A DNA stretch of 64,000 nucleotides. Source: Ectopseudomonas toyotomiensis. Lineage in GTDB: Bacteria; Pseudomonadota; Gammaproteobacteria; Pseudomonadales; Pseudomonadaceae. How positions within the stretch are numbered: the first letter of the stretch is position 1; the number at the start of each line of letters is the position of its first letter. A model generated the notes under the pieces. It searched no databases, was not told where the DNA came from, and saw nothing but the letters and a program-made list of their open reading frames with translations. The stretch is from the NCBI RefSeq assembly GCF_900115695.1, contig NZ_FOXK01000008.1, positions 240,843-304,842 of the forward strand. Direction: 5' to 3'. Both the position numbers and the translations under genes were made by a program. Shown here in pieces: positions 29,323 to 38,633 of this stretch.

Positions 29323-30058
29323 CGGCGCGAACCTCCTCGCGCGCCTGCACGGTCGCCGCATAGACGCGCTCGGCCAGGCGCGAGAATGGCAGGCTCTGAA
29401 TCCACACCGTGCCGGTACCCTTGAGCGTGGTCAGCAAAATGCCCTCGCCACCGAACAGCATGCTCTTGAGGCCGCCGGCCAGAGCGATGTCGTAATCGAT
29501 GCCACTGCTGAAGGCCACCAGGCAGCCGGTGTCCAGGCGCAGGGTTTCATTGTTCAGCTCCTTGCGGATCACCGTGCCACCGGCATGCACGAAGGCCAGG
29601 CCATCGCCTTCGAGCTTCTGCAGGATGAAACCCTCGCCGCCGAAGAAACCGGCGCCCAGACGTTTGGCGAAGCTGATACCGATGCTGGTGCCATGGGCGG
29701 CACAAAGGAAGGCGTCTTTCTGGCAGATCAAGCGCCCACCGATCTTCGCCAGATCGATGGGCACCACAGTACCCGGATAAGGCGCGGCGAGGGCGACCCG
29801 CGCCTGGCGCTTGCCAGCATTGCTGAAGTGGGTCATGAACAGCGATTCGCCGGTGAGCATGCGTTTGCCAACGCTCCACAGCTTGCCCAGCAGACCGCTG
29901 GACGAACCGTCACCCATGCGCGTTTCGAAGCGCACGCCGTCGGTCATGTAGTTCATCGCGCCGGCCTCGGCGATCACCGTCTCGCCAGGATCGAGGATGA
30001 TCTCCACCGATTGCGCCGAAGCGCCGAGGATTTCGTATTCGAGTTGATGGCTGGGCAC
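29312..30058 (-). CDS. TIGR00266 / AIM24 family protein
   Basis: A 248-residue protein of the AIM24 (TIGR00266) family, a tryptophan-RNA-attenuation-protein-like double beta fold. Visible family features are EAGAMNYMTDGVRFETRM near the start, FLCAAHGTSIGI in the middle and the Gly-rich FGGEGFILQKLEGDG and FGGEGILLTTLKG repeats. The function is unknown in bacteria; mitochondrial AIM24 affects inner-membrane organisation. Translation starts at GTG 30056-30058. First gene of the three-gene unit with the hydrolase. Confidence 0.9.
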   Translation of the reverse strand: MPSHQLEYEILGASAQSVEIILDPGETVIAEAGAMNYMTDGVRFETRMGDGSSSGLLGKLWSVGKRMLTGESLFMTHFSNAGKRQARVALAAPYPGTVVPIDLAKIGGRLICQKDAFLCAAHGTSIGISFAKRLGAGFFGGEGFILQKLEGDGLAFVHAGGTVIRKELNNETLRLDTGCLVAFSSGIDYDIALAGGLKSMLFGGEGILLTTLKGTGTVWIQSLPFSRLAERVYAATVQAREEVRAGGK

Positions 30059-30069
30059 TTACGGGTCTC

Positions 30070-30137
30070 CAGGGTAGGCCACGACGGTGTATGCCTGGCG
30101 ATGCGCTGCGCCAGCGGTGCGCGCGGCGCACCCTACC
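30070..30137. repeat. REP-like dyad, imperfect copy
   Basis: AGGGTAGG near 30071 and GCGCACCCTACC at 30126-30137 mark the ends of a GC-rich dyad with the same GCGCACCCTAC terminus as the 11847-11911 repeat. It fills the gap between two leftward genes. Confidence 0.6.
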
Positions 30138-30146
30138 GGGCTGCGA

Positions 30147-31436
30147 TCAAAGGATATTGGCGTAGTCCGCTTCGATGCGATCCAGGCTCAGATGGTTGAG
30201 GAAGTTGGAGAAGCACATCCAGGCCGACAGCGCGTTCATGTCCTGAAACTGCGGCGGCAGATACTTGGGCGGCTGCACCAGGCCCTCGTCCACCAGTTTG
30301 CGCAGGGTGCGCATGTCCTCCAGGGTGGTCTTGCCGCAGAACAGCAGCGGAATCTGCTCCAGCTTGCCTTTGCGCACCGCCAGCTGGATGTAGTTGTAGA
30401 TCAGGATGAAGCCCTTGAGGTACGAGAGATCCTTGGTGAACGGCAGGCCCGTCGGCAGCGAACCGCGGAACACCCGGCTGGCGTTGCTGTAGCCGCCTTC
30501 CAGGCCGTAGCCCTGCTCGCGGAAGAACTCGAACACCTCGAGAAAATCCGCGCCCTCCTCGGCCATGTGGATGGCGCGGGTGCGGTTGGTCAGCTTGCGC
30601 AGGCGGGTCGGATAGGAGGCGAAGGCGATGACCTCCATGAGAATGGCCAGACCTTCCTGGGTCACCGTCGATGAGGGTGGGCCTTTGGCCAGGAAGGTGC
30701 AGATCGGCTGGTTGAGGCCGTTGAGCGTGGTGCCGACATGCACCAGGCCTTCATGCACTTCCAGCGCCTTGACGTCGCGCTCGTTGAAACGCGCATCGCT
30801 GCGGATCTTGATGTAATCGGCGCCAGCGGCCGCGTCGGCAAGGATGCCGTCGGACTCGAACACGCGAATGGTGTCGTCGCCGAACACCCCGGCCAGACGT
30901 TGCTGCAGGATGTTCACCGCATCACTGGCACCGAGGGTCTTGGCCTCGTCTTCCAGGTCACCACGCGCAGCGATGTTGTTGAGGTAGTCCGATAGCATCA
31001 GGCCGAGGTCGGCCAGGGTCGGATCACCGGCATGAAAGGCGTCGGAGGCAGCGCCATACAGCTCCTGGCTGATCAGACCGAAGTCCTCGGTGCCACGTGC
31101 TTCGAGCATGCGGATGACCATGCGGTATTCCTTGCACATGCGCCGCATGATCTGCCCGACCGGGTTGAACTGGCCGAGTTGGCGGGTAATGTCGCGCTCG
31201 ATGTTCTGAAATTCCAGTTTCTTCGCGGCGGCATCGAAGGCCAGCGGCCGACTCAGGTAGTAGTCGCGATCGACGGCCGGCGGCTGCTTGCCCTTGGCCT
31301 TGAGAAAGCCGTCACGGATGCCGTCGTCCCACTTCACCGCATCGAGTACACGGATGGGCGTTTGTGCTTCCACGATGCGGTCACTGAGGGCGCGGATACA
31401 GAGCTGATAGTCGTCCAGTTTCTGCTGGCTATTCAT
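30147..31436 (-). CDS. QEGLA-motif protein, DUF1704 (TIGR02421), putative metallopeptidase
   Basis: A 429-residue protein of the flavohemoglobin-expression-modulating QEGLA family (DUF1704). HEGLVH (about 228-233) gives an HExxxH metal motif, and TQEGLA follows about 33 residues later. Eukaryotic relatives of this domain (MATCAP) are zinc tubulin peptidases using HExxxH, so a peptidase role here is a reasonable inference but untested in bacteria. It sits 8 bp downstream of a lipoprotein gene on the same strand. A REP-like dyad lies past its stop. Confidence 0.88.
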   Translation of the reverse strand: MNSQQKLDDYQLCIRALSDRIVEAQTPIRVLDAVKWDDGIRDGFLKAKGKQPPAVDRDYYLSRPLAFDAAAKKLEFQNIERDITRQLGQFNPVGQIMRRMCKEYRMVIRMLEARGTEDFGLISQELYGAASDAFHAGDPTLADLGLMLSDYLNNIAARGDLEDEAKTLGASDAVNILQQRLAGVFGDDTIRVFESDGILADAAAGADYIKIRSDARFNERDVKALEVHEGLVHVGTTLNGLNQPICTFLAKGPPSSTVTQEGLAILMEVIAFASYPTRLRKLTNRTRAIHMAEEGADFLEVFEFFREQGYGLEGGYSNASRVFRGSLPTGLPFTKDLSYLKGFILIYNYIQLAVRKGKLEQIPLLFCGKTTLEDMRTLRKLVDEGLVQPPKYLPPQFQDMNALSAWMCFSNFLNHLSLDRIEADYANIL

Positions 31437-31444
31437 TGCAGTTC

Positions 31445-31996
31445 CTACTCGGCGGCCCGCTGATAACGCGCCACTTCGACGAACAGGTCGGCATTGGCCG
31501 GGTCGTCGAGGTAAGCGAACACCTTGTCCAGCGGGCTGGTGATCAATGCGCCGTCCGCTTCAGGCATGGAAACGGTCTGCCCTTCCAGCAGGCCCTTTTC
31601 CATATCCTGGAGAATGCGGTCAGCGTCGAGGTTGTACAGCACCAGCTCGTTGTCCTTGGTCAACTCGAAACCGGCAATGGCGAAGTTGGCCCCCAGGCTC
31701 TTCGGCAGGCCCGCCGAGAGGTACCAGCGGCGGCCATGATGAGCGACGGTGAAACCGAACTCCTCGAAGCTGCTTTCGTTGTCCGCGCTGCCTTCGTAGA
31801 TACGCGCCAGGTAGAGGTTGGAGCCGGCACGGGTGATCTCCAGAAACAGCTGGTCGCCCCACTCGTCCTGCCGGGTCCATTCGCCCAGCAGAGGTATCGG
31901 GGCAGCCTCGTTGGCCGGAATCGGGTCCTTGAAGGTGACCAGGCAACCACTCAACAGCAGGAAGGACAGGGCGACCAATGCGCGCCAGGCTTTCAT
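31445..31996 (-). CDS. Lipoprotein of unknown function
   Basis: A 183-residue lipoprotein: signal MKAWRALVALSFLLLSGC with Cys-18 as the lipid site, then a soluble domain with PLLGEWTRQDEWGDQLFLEI, reminiscent of a small lipocalin-like or quality-control beta fold. No enzyme motif is seen. It lies directly upstream of the QEGLA-motif gene and is probably co-transcribed with it. Confidence 0.82.
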   Translation of the reverse strand: MKAWRALVALSFLLLSGCLVTFKDPIPANEAAPIPLLGEWTRQDEWGDQLFLEITRAGSNLYLARIYEGSADNESSFEEFGFTVAHHGRRWYLSAGLPKSLGANFAIAGFELTKDNELVLYNLDADRILQDMEKGLLEGQTVSMPEADGALITSPLDKVFAYLDDPANADLFVEVARYQRAAE

Positions 31997-32039
31997 TACG
32001 CTCTCCTTGTGAAGGCCGTTCGACCCGATGATCGACGGT

Positions 32040-32753
32040 TTACAACCCCAGAACCAGATTCATGTAGCGTTTAAGGATGGCCAGCATTCCTTGGCTGTCC
32101 AGGTGCTCTACACCGTCTAGCAGGCCCTGATACTCCATCCGCACGATGGCGGCCGTCAACAGCACGGCATCCTGTTCAGGCTGGCGCGAGCCCAGTACCT
32201 CGAAGAAGTGGGTGACCCCCTGCTGCAGGATCTGCCGGTGGGCTCGCACCAGCTCGCGCAGTCGTGGATTGAGCAAGGCTTCCTGCTGGAATGCCTGCTC
32301 GGCGATCAGGTGATCACGACGCTCATGCAACTGGCGCTGCACGTACTGCACCGCCAGAGCGGCGATTTCGTCAGCCAATTGCCGACGCGCCTGCTCGCTG
32401 CCATCCAGGCGCCCGACCATCTCCTCCAGCGCACCCTGGGTACCGGCCCAGAATGCCGCCATCTGCGCGGCGCTGCGCTCGACGAACTGGGCGAAGGTAT
32501 CGGTGATCAGGTCATCGATGTCCTTGAAATAGTAGGTCGTGGCCGACAAGGGTACCTGCGCCTCGGCCGCCACAGCGCGATGGCGCACGGCGCGCACGCC
32601 CTCGCGCACGATGATGCGCATGGCGGCATCGAGAATCGCCTGGCGGCGCTGCTCGCTGCCCTGACGGCTGGCCTTGCGGCCCTGGTACTGGACGCTTTCG
32701 GCGACGGCATTGGCTGCCTGGGTGGCATTCGGGGACGCGGGCACGGAGCTCAA
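32040..32753 (-). CDS. TetR family regulator
   Basis: A 237-residue TetR-type protein. The DNA-binding helices run from about residue 33 to 80 (RRQAILDAAMRIIVREGVRAVRHRAVAAEA, given by its borders RRQAI...AAEA, then PLSATTYYFKD). The 30-residue N-terminal tail is Ala/Ser-rich. The first codon at 32753 is TTG; a GTG three codons later is also possible. It lies downstream of lysS/prfB on the same strand with no obvious target in the sequence. The homologue in P. aeruginosa sits beside lysS as well. Confidence 0.87.
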   Translation of the reverse strand: MSSVPASPNATQAANAVAESVQYQGRKASRQGSEQRRQAILDAAMRIIVREGVRAVRHRAVAAEAQVPLSATTYYFKDIDDLITDTFAQFVERSAAQMAAFWAGTQGALEEMVGRLDGSEQARRQLADEIAALAVQYVQRQLHERRDHLIAEQAFQQEALLNPRLRELVRAHRQILQQGVTHFFEVLGSRQPEQDAVLLTAAIVRMEYQGLLDGVEHLDSQGMLAILKRYMNLVLGL

Positions 32754-32884
32754 GATGGGTCGACCCTCTAGGTTCTAGTTATGACAGGGAGAGTAATGGC
32801 TTGGACAGGCAAGCAAAAGGCTCCGTTTCGCTTACAGCCCGGGCGACCGGTGAAATCGCCGTGAAAAGTGCAACGACAAGTAGC

Positions 32885-32908
32885 AAAAAGCCGCCCGAAG
32901 GCGGCTTT
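32885..32908 (-). terminator. Terminator of the prfB-lysS unit
   Basis: AAAGCCGCC (32887-32895) and GGCGGCTTT (32900-32908) enclose CGAA. On the minus strand the stem is followed by a T run down to 32885. It is 10 bp past the lysS stop. Confidence 0.88.
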
Positions 32909-32918
32909 CTGTGTGGCA

Positions 32919-34421
32919 TCAAGCCTGCGGACGCATATGCGGGAACAGGATGACGTCGCGGATCGAGGGTGAGTTGGTCAGCAGCATCACCAGGCGGTCG
33001 ATGCCGATGCCTTCACCAGCCGTCGGCGGCATGCCGTACTCCAGGGCGCGGACGAAATCGGCGTCGTAGTGCATGGCTTCGTCATCACCGGCATCCTTCT
33101 CGGCCACCTGGGCGAGGAAACGCTCGGCCTGATCTTCGGCGTCATTGAGCTCGGAGTAGGCGTTGGCGATCTCACGACCACCGATGAACAGCTCGAAGCG
33201 GTCGGTGACGTTGGGATTGTCGTCGTTGCGACGCGCCAGTGGCGACACTTCGAACGGATACTCGGTGATGAAGTGCGGCTGCTCCAGCTTGCTCTCCACC
33301 AGCTCTTCGAAAATCATCACCTGCAGCTTGCCCAGGCCTTCGTGGCCGAGCACCTTGGCGCCGGCATTCTTGGCGATGGCGCGGGCCTTCTCGACGTCGT
33401 TGAGGTCAGCCTCGGTGATGTCCGGGTTGTACTTGAGGATGGAGTCGTACACCGACAGACGCACGAACGGCTCGCCGAAGTGGAACACCTTGTCGCCATA
33501 TGGCACGTCGGTGCTGCCCAGCACGGCCAGGGCCAGCTCGCGGAATAGCTCCTCGGTGAGGTCCATGTTGTCGCGGTAGTCGGCATAGGCCTGGTAGAAC
33601 TCGAGCATGGTGAACTCGGGGTTGTGCCGGGTCGAGACGCCTTCGTTACGGAAGTTGCGGTTGATCTCGAACACTTTCTCGAAGCCACCGACCACCAGAC
33701 GCTTGAGGTACAGCTCCGGGGCGATACGCAGGAACATGGCCATGTCCAGCGCGTTGTGGTGGGTCTCGAACGGCTTGGCCGCAGCGCCGCCGGGGATGGT
33801 CTGCAGCATCGGGGTTTCCACTTCAAGGAAGCCGCGCTCGTTGAGGAAACGACGGATGTGCGCGATCACTTGCGAACGTACGCGGAAGGTGTGGCGCACT
33901 TCCTCGTTGACGATCAGGTCGACATAGCGCTGGCGGTAGCGCTGCTCGGTGTCGGTCAGACCATGGTGCTTGTCCGGCAGCGGGCGCAGCGACTTGGTCA
34001 GCAGGCGCACGTTCTGCATGTCGACGTACAGATCGCCCTTGCCCGAGCGGGCCAGGGTGCCCTCGGCAGCGATTATGTCGCCCAGGTCGAAGTGCTTGAC
34101 CGCTTCCAGTTGCTCGGCCGGCAGGGTCTTGCGGTTGACGTAGACCTGCAGGCGCCCGGAGGTATCCTGGATGACCATGAAGGCGCCACGGTTGAGCATG
34201 ATGCGCCCAGCCACCTTGACCGGGATCGCGGCGGCTTCCAGCTCTTCCTTGCTCTTGCCCTCGTACTGTTTCTGCAGGTCGGCGCACAGGCGGTCGCGGC
34301 GGAAATCGTTGGGGAAGGCAATGCCCTGCTCACGGACGGCAGCAAGCTTTTCCTTGCGCTGGGCAATCAGCTTGTTTTCTTCCTGTTGCAGTTCGTTGTG
34401 GTCGAGTTGTTGGTCGCTCAT
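32919..34421 (-). CDS. lysS: Lysyl-tRNA synthetase, class II
   Basis: A 500-residue class II synthetase. An N-terminal OB-fold anticodon domain (about 60-150, with ASGRLQVY-like segment SGRLQVYV) precedes the catalytic core. Motif 2 is FRNEGVSTRHNPEFTMLEFYQAY (given by its borders FRNEG and EFTMLE), and motif 3 is GIGIDRLVMLLT near the end. It follows prfB on the same strand by about 80 bp, the usual prfB-lysS order, and ends at a strong terminator. Confidence 0.97.
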   Translation of the reverse strand: MSDQQLDHNELQQEENKLIAQRKEKLAAVREQGIAFPNDFRRDRLCADLQKQYEGKSKEELEAAAIPVKVAGRIMLNRGAFMVIQDTSGRLQVYVNRKTLPAEQLEAVKHFDLGDIIAAEGTLARSGKGDLYVDMQNVRLLTKSLRPLPDKHHGLTDTEQRYRQRYVDLIVNEEVRHTFRVRSQVIAHIRRFLNERGFLEVETPMLQTIPGGAAAKPFETHHNALDMAMFLRIAPELYLKRLVVGGFEKVFEINRNFRNEGVSTRHNPEFTMLEFYQAYADYRDNMDLTEELFRELALAVLGSTDVPYGDKVFHFGEPFVRLSVYDSILKYNPDITEADLNDVEKARAIAKNAGAKVLGHEGLGKLQVMIFEELVESKLEQPHFITEYPFEVSPLARRNDDNPNVTDRFELFIGGREIANAYSELNDAEDQAERFLAQVAEKDAGDDEAMHYDADFVRALEYGMPPTAGEGIGIDRLVMLLTNSPSIRDVILFPHMRPQA

Positions 34422-34502
34422 GGTCGCTTTTTCTGCCTGGCGTGTCGTACAAGATTTTGAGCAGGCGCCGGCAAGCCGGCTCCCACGGATTGGTTACTGG
34501 GC

Positions 34503-35598
34503 TTACAGGCCCTGCTTGAGGCTGGCCTCGAGGTAGCCGTCGAGGTCGCCATCAAGGACTTTCTGGCAATCGCTACGCTCGACGCCGGTACGCAGGTCCT
34601 TGATGCGCGAGTCATCGAGCACGTAGGAGCGGATCTGATGCCCCCAGCCGATATCCGACTTGCTGTCTTCCAGCGCCTGCGAAGCCGCGTTGCGCTTTTG
34701 CATCTCCAGCTCGTACAACTTGGCCCGCAGCATTTTCATGGCGGTGTCCTTGTTGGCGTGCTGGGAGCGTTCGTTCTGGCAGGCGACCACGGTGTTGGTC
34801 GGCACGTGGGTGATACGCACCGCCGAGTCGGTGGTGTTGACGTGCTGACCACCAGCGCCGGAGGAGCGGTAGGTGTCGATGCGCAGGTCGGACGGGTTGA
34901 TGTCGATCTCGACCTTGTCGTCGATCTCGGGCGATACGAACACTGCCGAGAACGAGGTGTGACGACGCGCGCCGGAGTCGAACGGGCTCTTGCGCACCAG
35001 GCGGTGCACGCCGATCTCGGTGCGCAGCCAGCCGAAGGCATACTCGCCCTTGATGTGCACGGTGGCGCCCTTGATACCGGCGACTTCACCCTCGGACAGT
35101 TCGATGATGGTGGCGTCGAAGCCGCGCTTGTCGGCCCAGCGCAGGTACATACGCAGCAGGATGTTGGCCCAGTCCTGCGCTTCCGTACCGCCGGAGCCGG
35201 CCTGGATATCCAGGTAGCAGTTGTTCGGGTCCATCTCGCCGCTGAACATGCGGCGGAATTCCAGCTTCTCGAGGATTTCGCGCAGGCGCTCGACTTCGGC
35301 GGCGATGTCGTTCACCGCGCCTTCGTCGTTTTCTTCGGCAGCCATTTCCAGCAGATCTTTGGAATCAGTCAGGCTGCCGGTGAGGTCGTCGATGGTTTCG
35401 ACGATCTGCGCCAGCATGGCGCGCTCACGGCCCAGGGCTTGCGCGTACTCGGGCTTGTTCCAGACGCTGGCGTCTTCCAGCTCGCGGTTTACTTCGACCA
35501 GACGATCATGCTTGTGATCGTAGTCAAAGATACCCCCGAATTGACTGGGTTCGCTCGGACAGGTCCTTGATGCTGTTGAGGATCGGATTGATTTCCAT
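34503..35598 (-). CDS. prfB: Peptide chain release factor 2, programmed +1 frameshift
   Basis: RF2 of 364 residues, read in two frames. Zero frame starts at ATG 35596-35598 (MEINPILNSIKDL), reaches codon 24 (CTT) and then an in-frame TGA at 35524-35526. The slippery CTT-TGA-C with GGGGG upstream is the classic site at which ribosomes shift +1, so the protein continues with DYDHKHDRL from GAC. The RF2 recognition tripeptide SPF falls near 202-204 and the peptidyl-hydrolysis motif GGQ near 249-251. RF2 terminates at UGA and UAA, and low RF2 favours the shift, giving autoregulation. The frameshift is real biology, not an error. Confidence 0.96.
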
Positions 35599-35776
35599 GG
35601 TGGGCAGCACTCTCGGGCAAAAGACGCGAAACGGCTCAATCCGGCTCACCCGGGCGGCTGATGCGCTGCCCTGGCCGAGCACGGCAAGAGCCGTGACCGC
35701 AAAGTTTCTGAAAAGCCGGCGAGTATACCCGACTCGAAGCCCCCTGGCAGCCCGCTGGCTGACCGGCGGGGCGCGC

Positions 35777-36712
35777 TCAGAACTTCAGGCTCAGGCGTGC
35801 GGCCAAGGCGTTGTCGCGCGCGTCTTCGGCATAGTGGCCCGCATAGGTCAGGCCCAGGTAGAGACTGCGGCTGAGTTCATGATCCAGGCTCAGGTCAAGA
35901 CGCAGGCTGCTGCGCTCGAACTCACGACTGTGCATTTGCTGGAGTACGCCCTGGCCGTCGACCGCCTCGTCACGCAAGCGGTCGCTGCCCAGGTTCTGCC
36001 GCAGCGCCAGACTGGCACGCCCTACCCACTTGCGCTGCTGCCAATACCAGGGCGCGGCCAGGCGCCAGCCAAGCGTCAGGTAACCAGCCTGCTCGTGCGC
36101 TGCCGCCAGGCGCAGTCCGTCGAAACGCCGGGCGTCGGCATCCAGATGCACTAACGCCAGGCCGGCAAATGGCTCCAAGGTGAAATCGCGATAGTCCATG
36201 GCGTAACTGCTTTCGCCAAACAGCTGCCAACTGCGCGCGTTATCGCGCCGTTCCAGCTCGTGCCAGCCGTGCAGCAACCCGAGCCGAAACCCTAACTGGT
36301 TGTATACCCGAGTCGCGGCGTAGACCCCAAGGTAACGGCTATCGGTGCGGCCATGACCCTGATCATGATCCAGCCGGGCACGCGTCACTCCACCCAGCAC
36401 ACCGCCGATCCACTGTCCGCCCAGCGCACGATCCATCCCCATCAGCAGCCCCTCGCCGCGGCGCTCGAGGCCGGCGTCGCCCCAGCTCCCCTGGATGCCG
36501 TAAGTACGCGACCACAGCGGCCACTCGCCGGCCTCAGGCGCCGCCTCGCGAAAGGCGAAGCGCACCTGCTGCAGACGATCCAGGGCTGCCTCACGCGGCA
36601 ACCTACTGTCCTCCAGGAGCAAGGCGCGCTGGTCCAACGCCAGGTCGCCAGCTACAACACCCGTGGCGACCTGCAGCAAGCCCAACCCGATCAGCACTCC
36701 ACGCAGAGCCAT
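35777..36712 (-). CDS. Autotransporter beta-barrel protein without passenger
   Basis: A 311-residue outer-membrane protein. A signal peptide (about 1-21) is followed by a short linker (22-70) and an autotransporter-type barrel of about 240 residues with alternating aromatic strands, ending in LAARLSLKF; the C-terminal Phe is the Bam recognition residue. No passenger domain of normal size is present. ATG 36712 is preferred over 36724 because GGAGG lies five bases before it. It could be a stand-alone barrel, a remnant of a larger autotransporter, or a porin-like protein. Monocistronic. Confidence 0.82.
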   Translation of the reverse strand: MALRGVLIGLGLLQVATGVVAGDLALDQRALLLEDSRLPREAALDRLQQVRFAFREAAPEAGEWPLWSRTYGIQGSWGDAGLERRGEGLLMGMDRALGGQWIGGVLGGVTRARLDHDQGHGRTDSRYLGVYAATRVYNQLGFRLGLLHGWHELERRDNARSWQLFGESSYAMDYRDFTLEPFAGLALVHLDADARRFDGLRLAAAHEQAGYLTLGWRLAAPWYWQQRKWVGRASLALRQNLGSDRLRDEAVDGQGVLQQMHSREFERSSLRLDLSLDHELSRSLYLGLTYAGHYAEDARDNALAARLSLKF

Positions 36713-36792
36713 GTTCGCCTCCATTCATCGACGCCCAATGCTAGCAGAGCACACCTGTCGCCTCGCCCGCCAAGGCACTTCGAATCGAGCGG

Positions 36793-38454
36793 TCACGCGC
36801 TCACCCCGCAACCAGGCTCGCGCTGCGGCACCATGCTTATCGCCGCTCGCGCATCGGCGGCGATCATCTGCGCGGCCTTCTCCGCGATCATCAGCACCGG
36901 CGAGCAGGTATTGCCCGAGGTGATGCTCGGCATGATCGACGCGTCGACCACACGCAGCCCGGCGATGCCATGTACGCGCAGACGGGCATCGACCACCGCT
37001 TCACGGCCCTGGCCCATGGCGCAGGTGCCGACCGGGTGGAAGATGGTAGTGCCGATCTCGCCCGCAGCGCGCTGCAGGTCTTCCTCGCTCTGGTACTGCG
37101 GCCCCGGCTTGTATTCCTCGGGCCTGTAGCCGGCCAGGGCGGGCGCGGCGACGATGCGCCGGGTCAGGCGAATGGCGTCTGCAGCCACCTGTAGATCCCG
37201 CTCGTCACTGAGGTAGTTGGGGCGTATCAGCGGGGCTACGCTGGCATCGACGGAGGCAATCTGAACGCTGCCGCGGCTGGTCGGACGCAGGTTGCATACC
37301 GATGCGGTGAAGGCCGGGAAATCGTGCAAGGGCTCGCCAAAGCGCTCCAGCGACAATGGCTGCACGTGATACTGCAGGTTGGCGCGCACCTGGCCGGGGT
37401 CGGACTTGGCGAAGGCACCAAGCTGGCTGGGTGCCATGGACAGCGGCCCGCTGCGCCTGAGCAGGTACTCCAGGCCCATGCCCAGCTTGCCCCAAGGCGT
37501 GGCCGCAATGCGGTTGAGCGTCTTCACGCCCTCGACGCGGTAGATCAAACGCAGTTGCAGGTGATCCTGCAGGTTCTCACCGACACCTGGCAGCTCGTGC
37601 CTGACGCCGATGCCCAGGCGTTCGAGCAGCGGCCCAGGGCCGATGCCGGAACGCTGCAGCAAGGCCGGTGAACCGATGGCGCCGGCACACAGGATGATCT
37701 CGCGGCGTGCCGCCACCCGCAGCGCCCGCCCCTGGCTGCGCAGATGCAGCGCACGGGCGCGACCGCCCTCCAGCTCCAGCCGTTCGGCTTCGGCGCCGGT
37801 CAGCACCTGCAGATTGGGGCGCTGGCGAATATCGCGCAGAAAGGCCTTGGAGGCATTCCAGCGCACGCCGCGCTTCTGGTTGACCTGAAAGTAGCTGCAG
37901 CCTTCGTTGTCACCGCCGTTGAAGTCATCGACGCTGGCGATACCGCTCTGCGCCGCCGCCTCACGGAAGGCCTCGAGAATCTCCCACGACAGACGCTGGC
38001 GCTCGACCCGCCACTCGCCATCGCCGCCGTGCCATTCGCTGGCGCCGGCAAAATGATTCTCCGAGCGTTTGAACAGCGGCAACACATCACGCCAGGCCCA
38101 ACCGGGATTGCCCGCCGCAGCCCAGCCATCGTAGTCCGCGGCCTGGCCGCGCATGTAGATCATGCCGTTGATCGAGGAGCTGCCGCCGAGCACGCGGCCA
38201 CGCGGGTATTTCAACGAGCGGCCATGCAGACCGGGATCGGCCTCGGTGCTGTAACACCAGTCGGTACGCGGGTTGCCGATGCAGTAGAGGTAGCCGACCG
38301 GGATATGAATCCAGAGATAGTTGTCGCGCCCGCCCGCCTCGATCAGTAGCACGCTGACGCCAGGGTCTGCAGAAAGCCGGTTGGCCAACAGGCAACCGGC
38401 TGGGCCGGCGCCAACGATCAGGTAGTCGTATGCGTCCTGTGGCAGTTGCGACAT
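36793..38454 (-). CDS. GMC-family oxidoreductase, choline/alcohol dehydrogenase-like
   Basis: A 553-residue FAD enzyme. The N-terminal ADP-binding motif is YLIVGAGPAGCLLANRL (about 11-27), the GMC signature PRGRVLGGSSSINGMIYMRG is split around LGGSSSING (about 85-94), and a second signature GAIGSPALLQRSGIG occurs near 255-270. The C-terminal HPVGTCAMG supplies the catalytic His. ATG 38454 has GAGG six bases upstream; ATG 38460 abuts it. BetA is one possibility, but betB/betI are absent, so an alcohol or polyethylene-glycol-type dehydrogenase is equally likely. It is divergent from the SulP gene. Confidence 0.9.
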   Translation of the reverse strand: MSQLPQDAYDYLIVGAGPAGCLLANRLSADPGVSVLLIEAGGRDNYLWIHIPVGYLYCIGNPRTDWCYSTEADPGLHGRSLKYPRGRVLGGSSSINGMIYMRGQAADYDGWAAAGNPGWAWRDVLPLFKRSENHFAGASEWHGGDGEWRVERQRLSWEILEAFREAAAQSGIASVDDFNGGDNEGCSYFQVNQKRGVRWNASKAFLRDIRQRPNLQVLTGAEAERLELEGGRARALHLRSQGRALRVAARREIILCAGAIGSPALLQRSGIGPGPLLERLGIGVRHELPGVGENLQDHLQLRLIYRVEGVKTLNRIAATPWGKLGMGLEYLLRRSGPLSMAPSQLGAFAKSDPGQVRANLQYHVQPLSLERFGEPLHDFPAFTASVCNLRPTSRGSVQIASVDASVAPLIRPNYLSDERDLQVAADAIRLTRRIVAAPALAGYRPEEYKPGPQYQSEEDLQRAAGEIGTTIFHPVGTCAMGQGREAVVDARLRVHGIAGLRVVDASIMPSITSGNTCSPVLMIAEKAAQMIAADARAAISMVPQREPGCGVSA

Positions 38455-38633
38455 AAGCATCCTCGCGTGTCGTTCTTGTCATTGGCCAACAGCCTAAAAC
38501 AAGCCGGGGGCGAGGATGAATGATCTTTTGGTCTGACGTAGCGGCTGAATGTGCGCCCATCGACTGGCAGCTATGGTGAAGCACCCGCGCTCTGCGCTTT
38601 ACTTGTAGGCATTCCTGCCCGAGCCCGTCCGCG

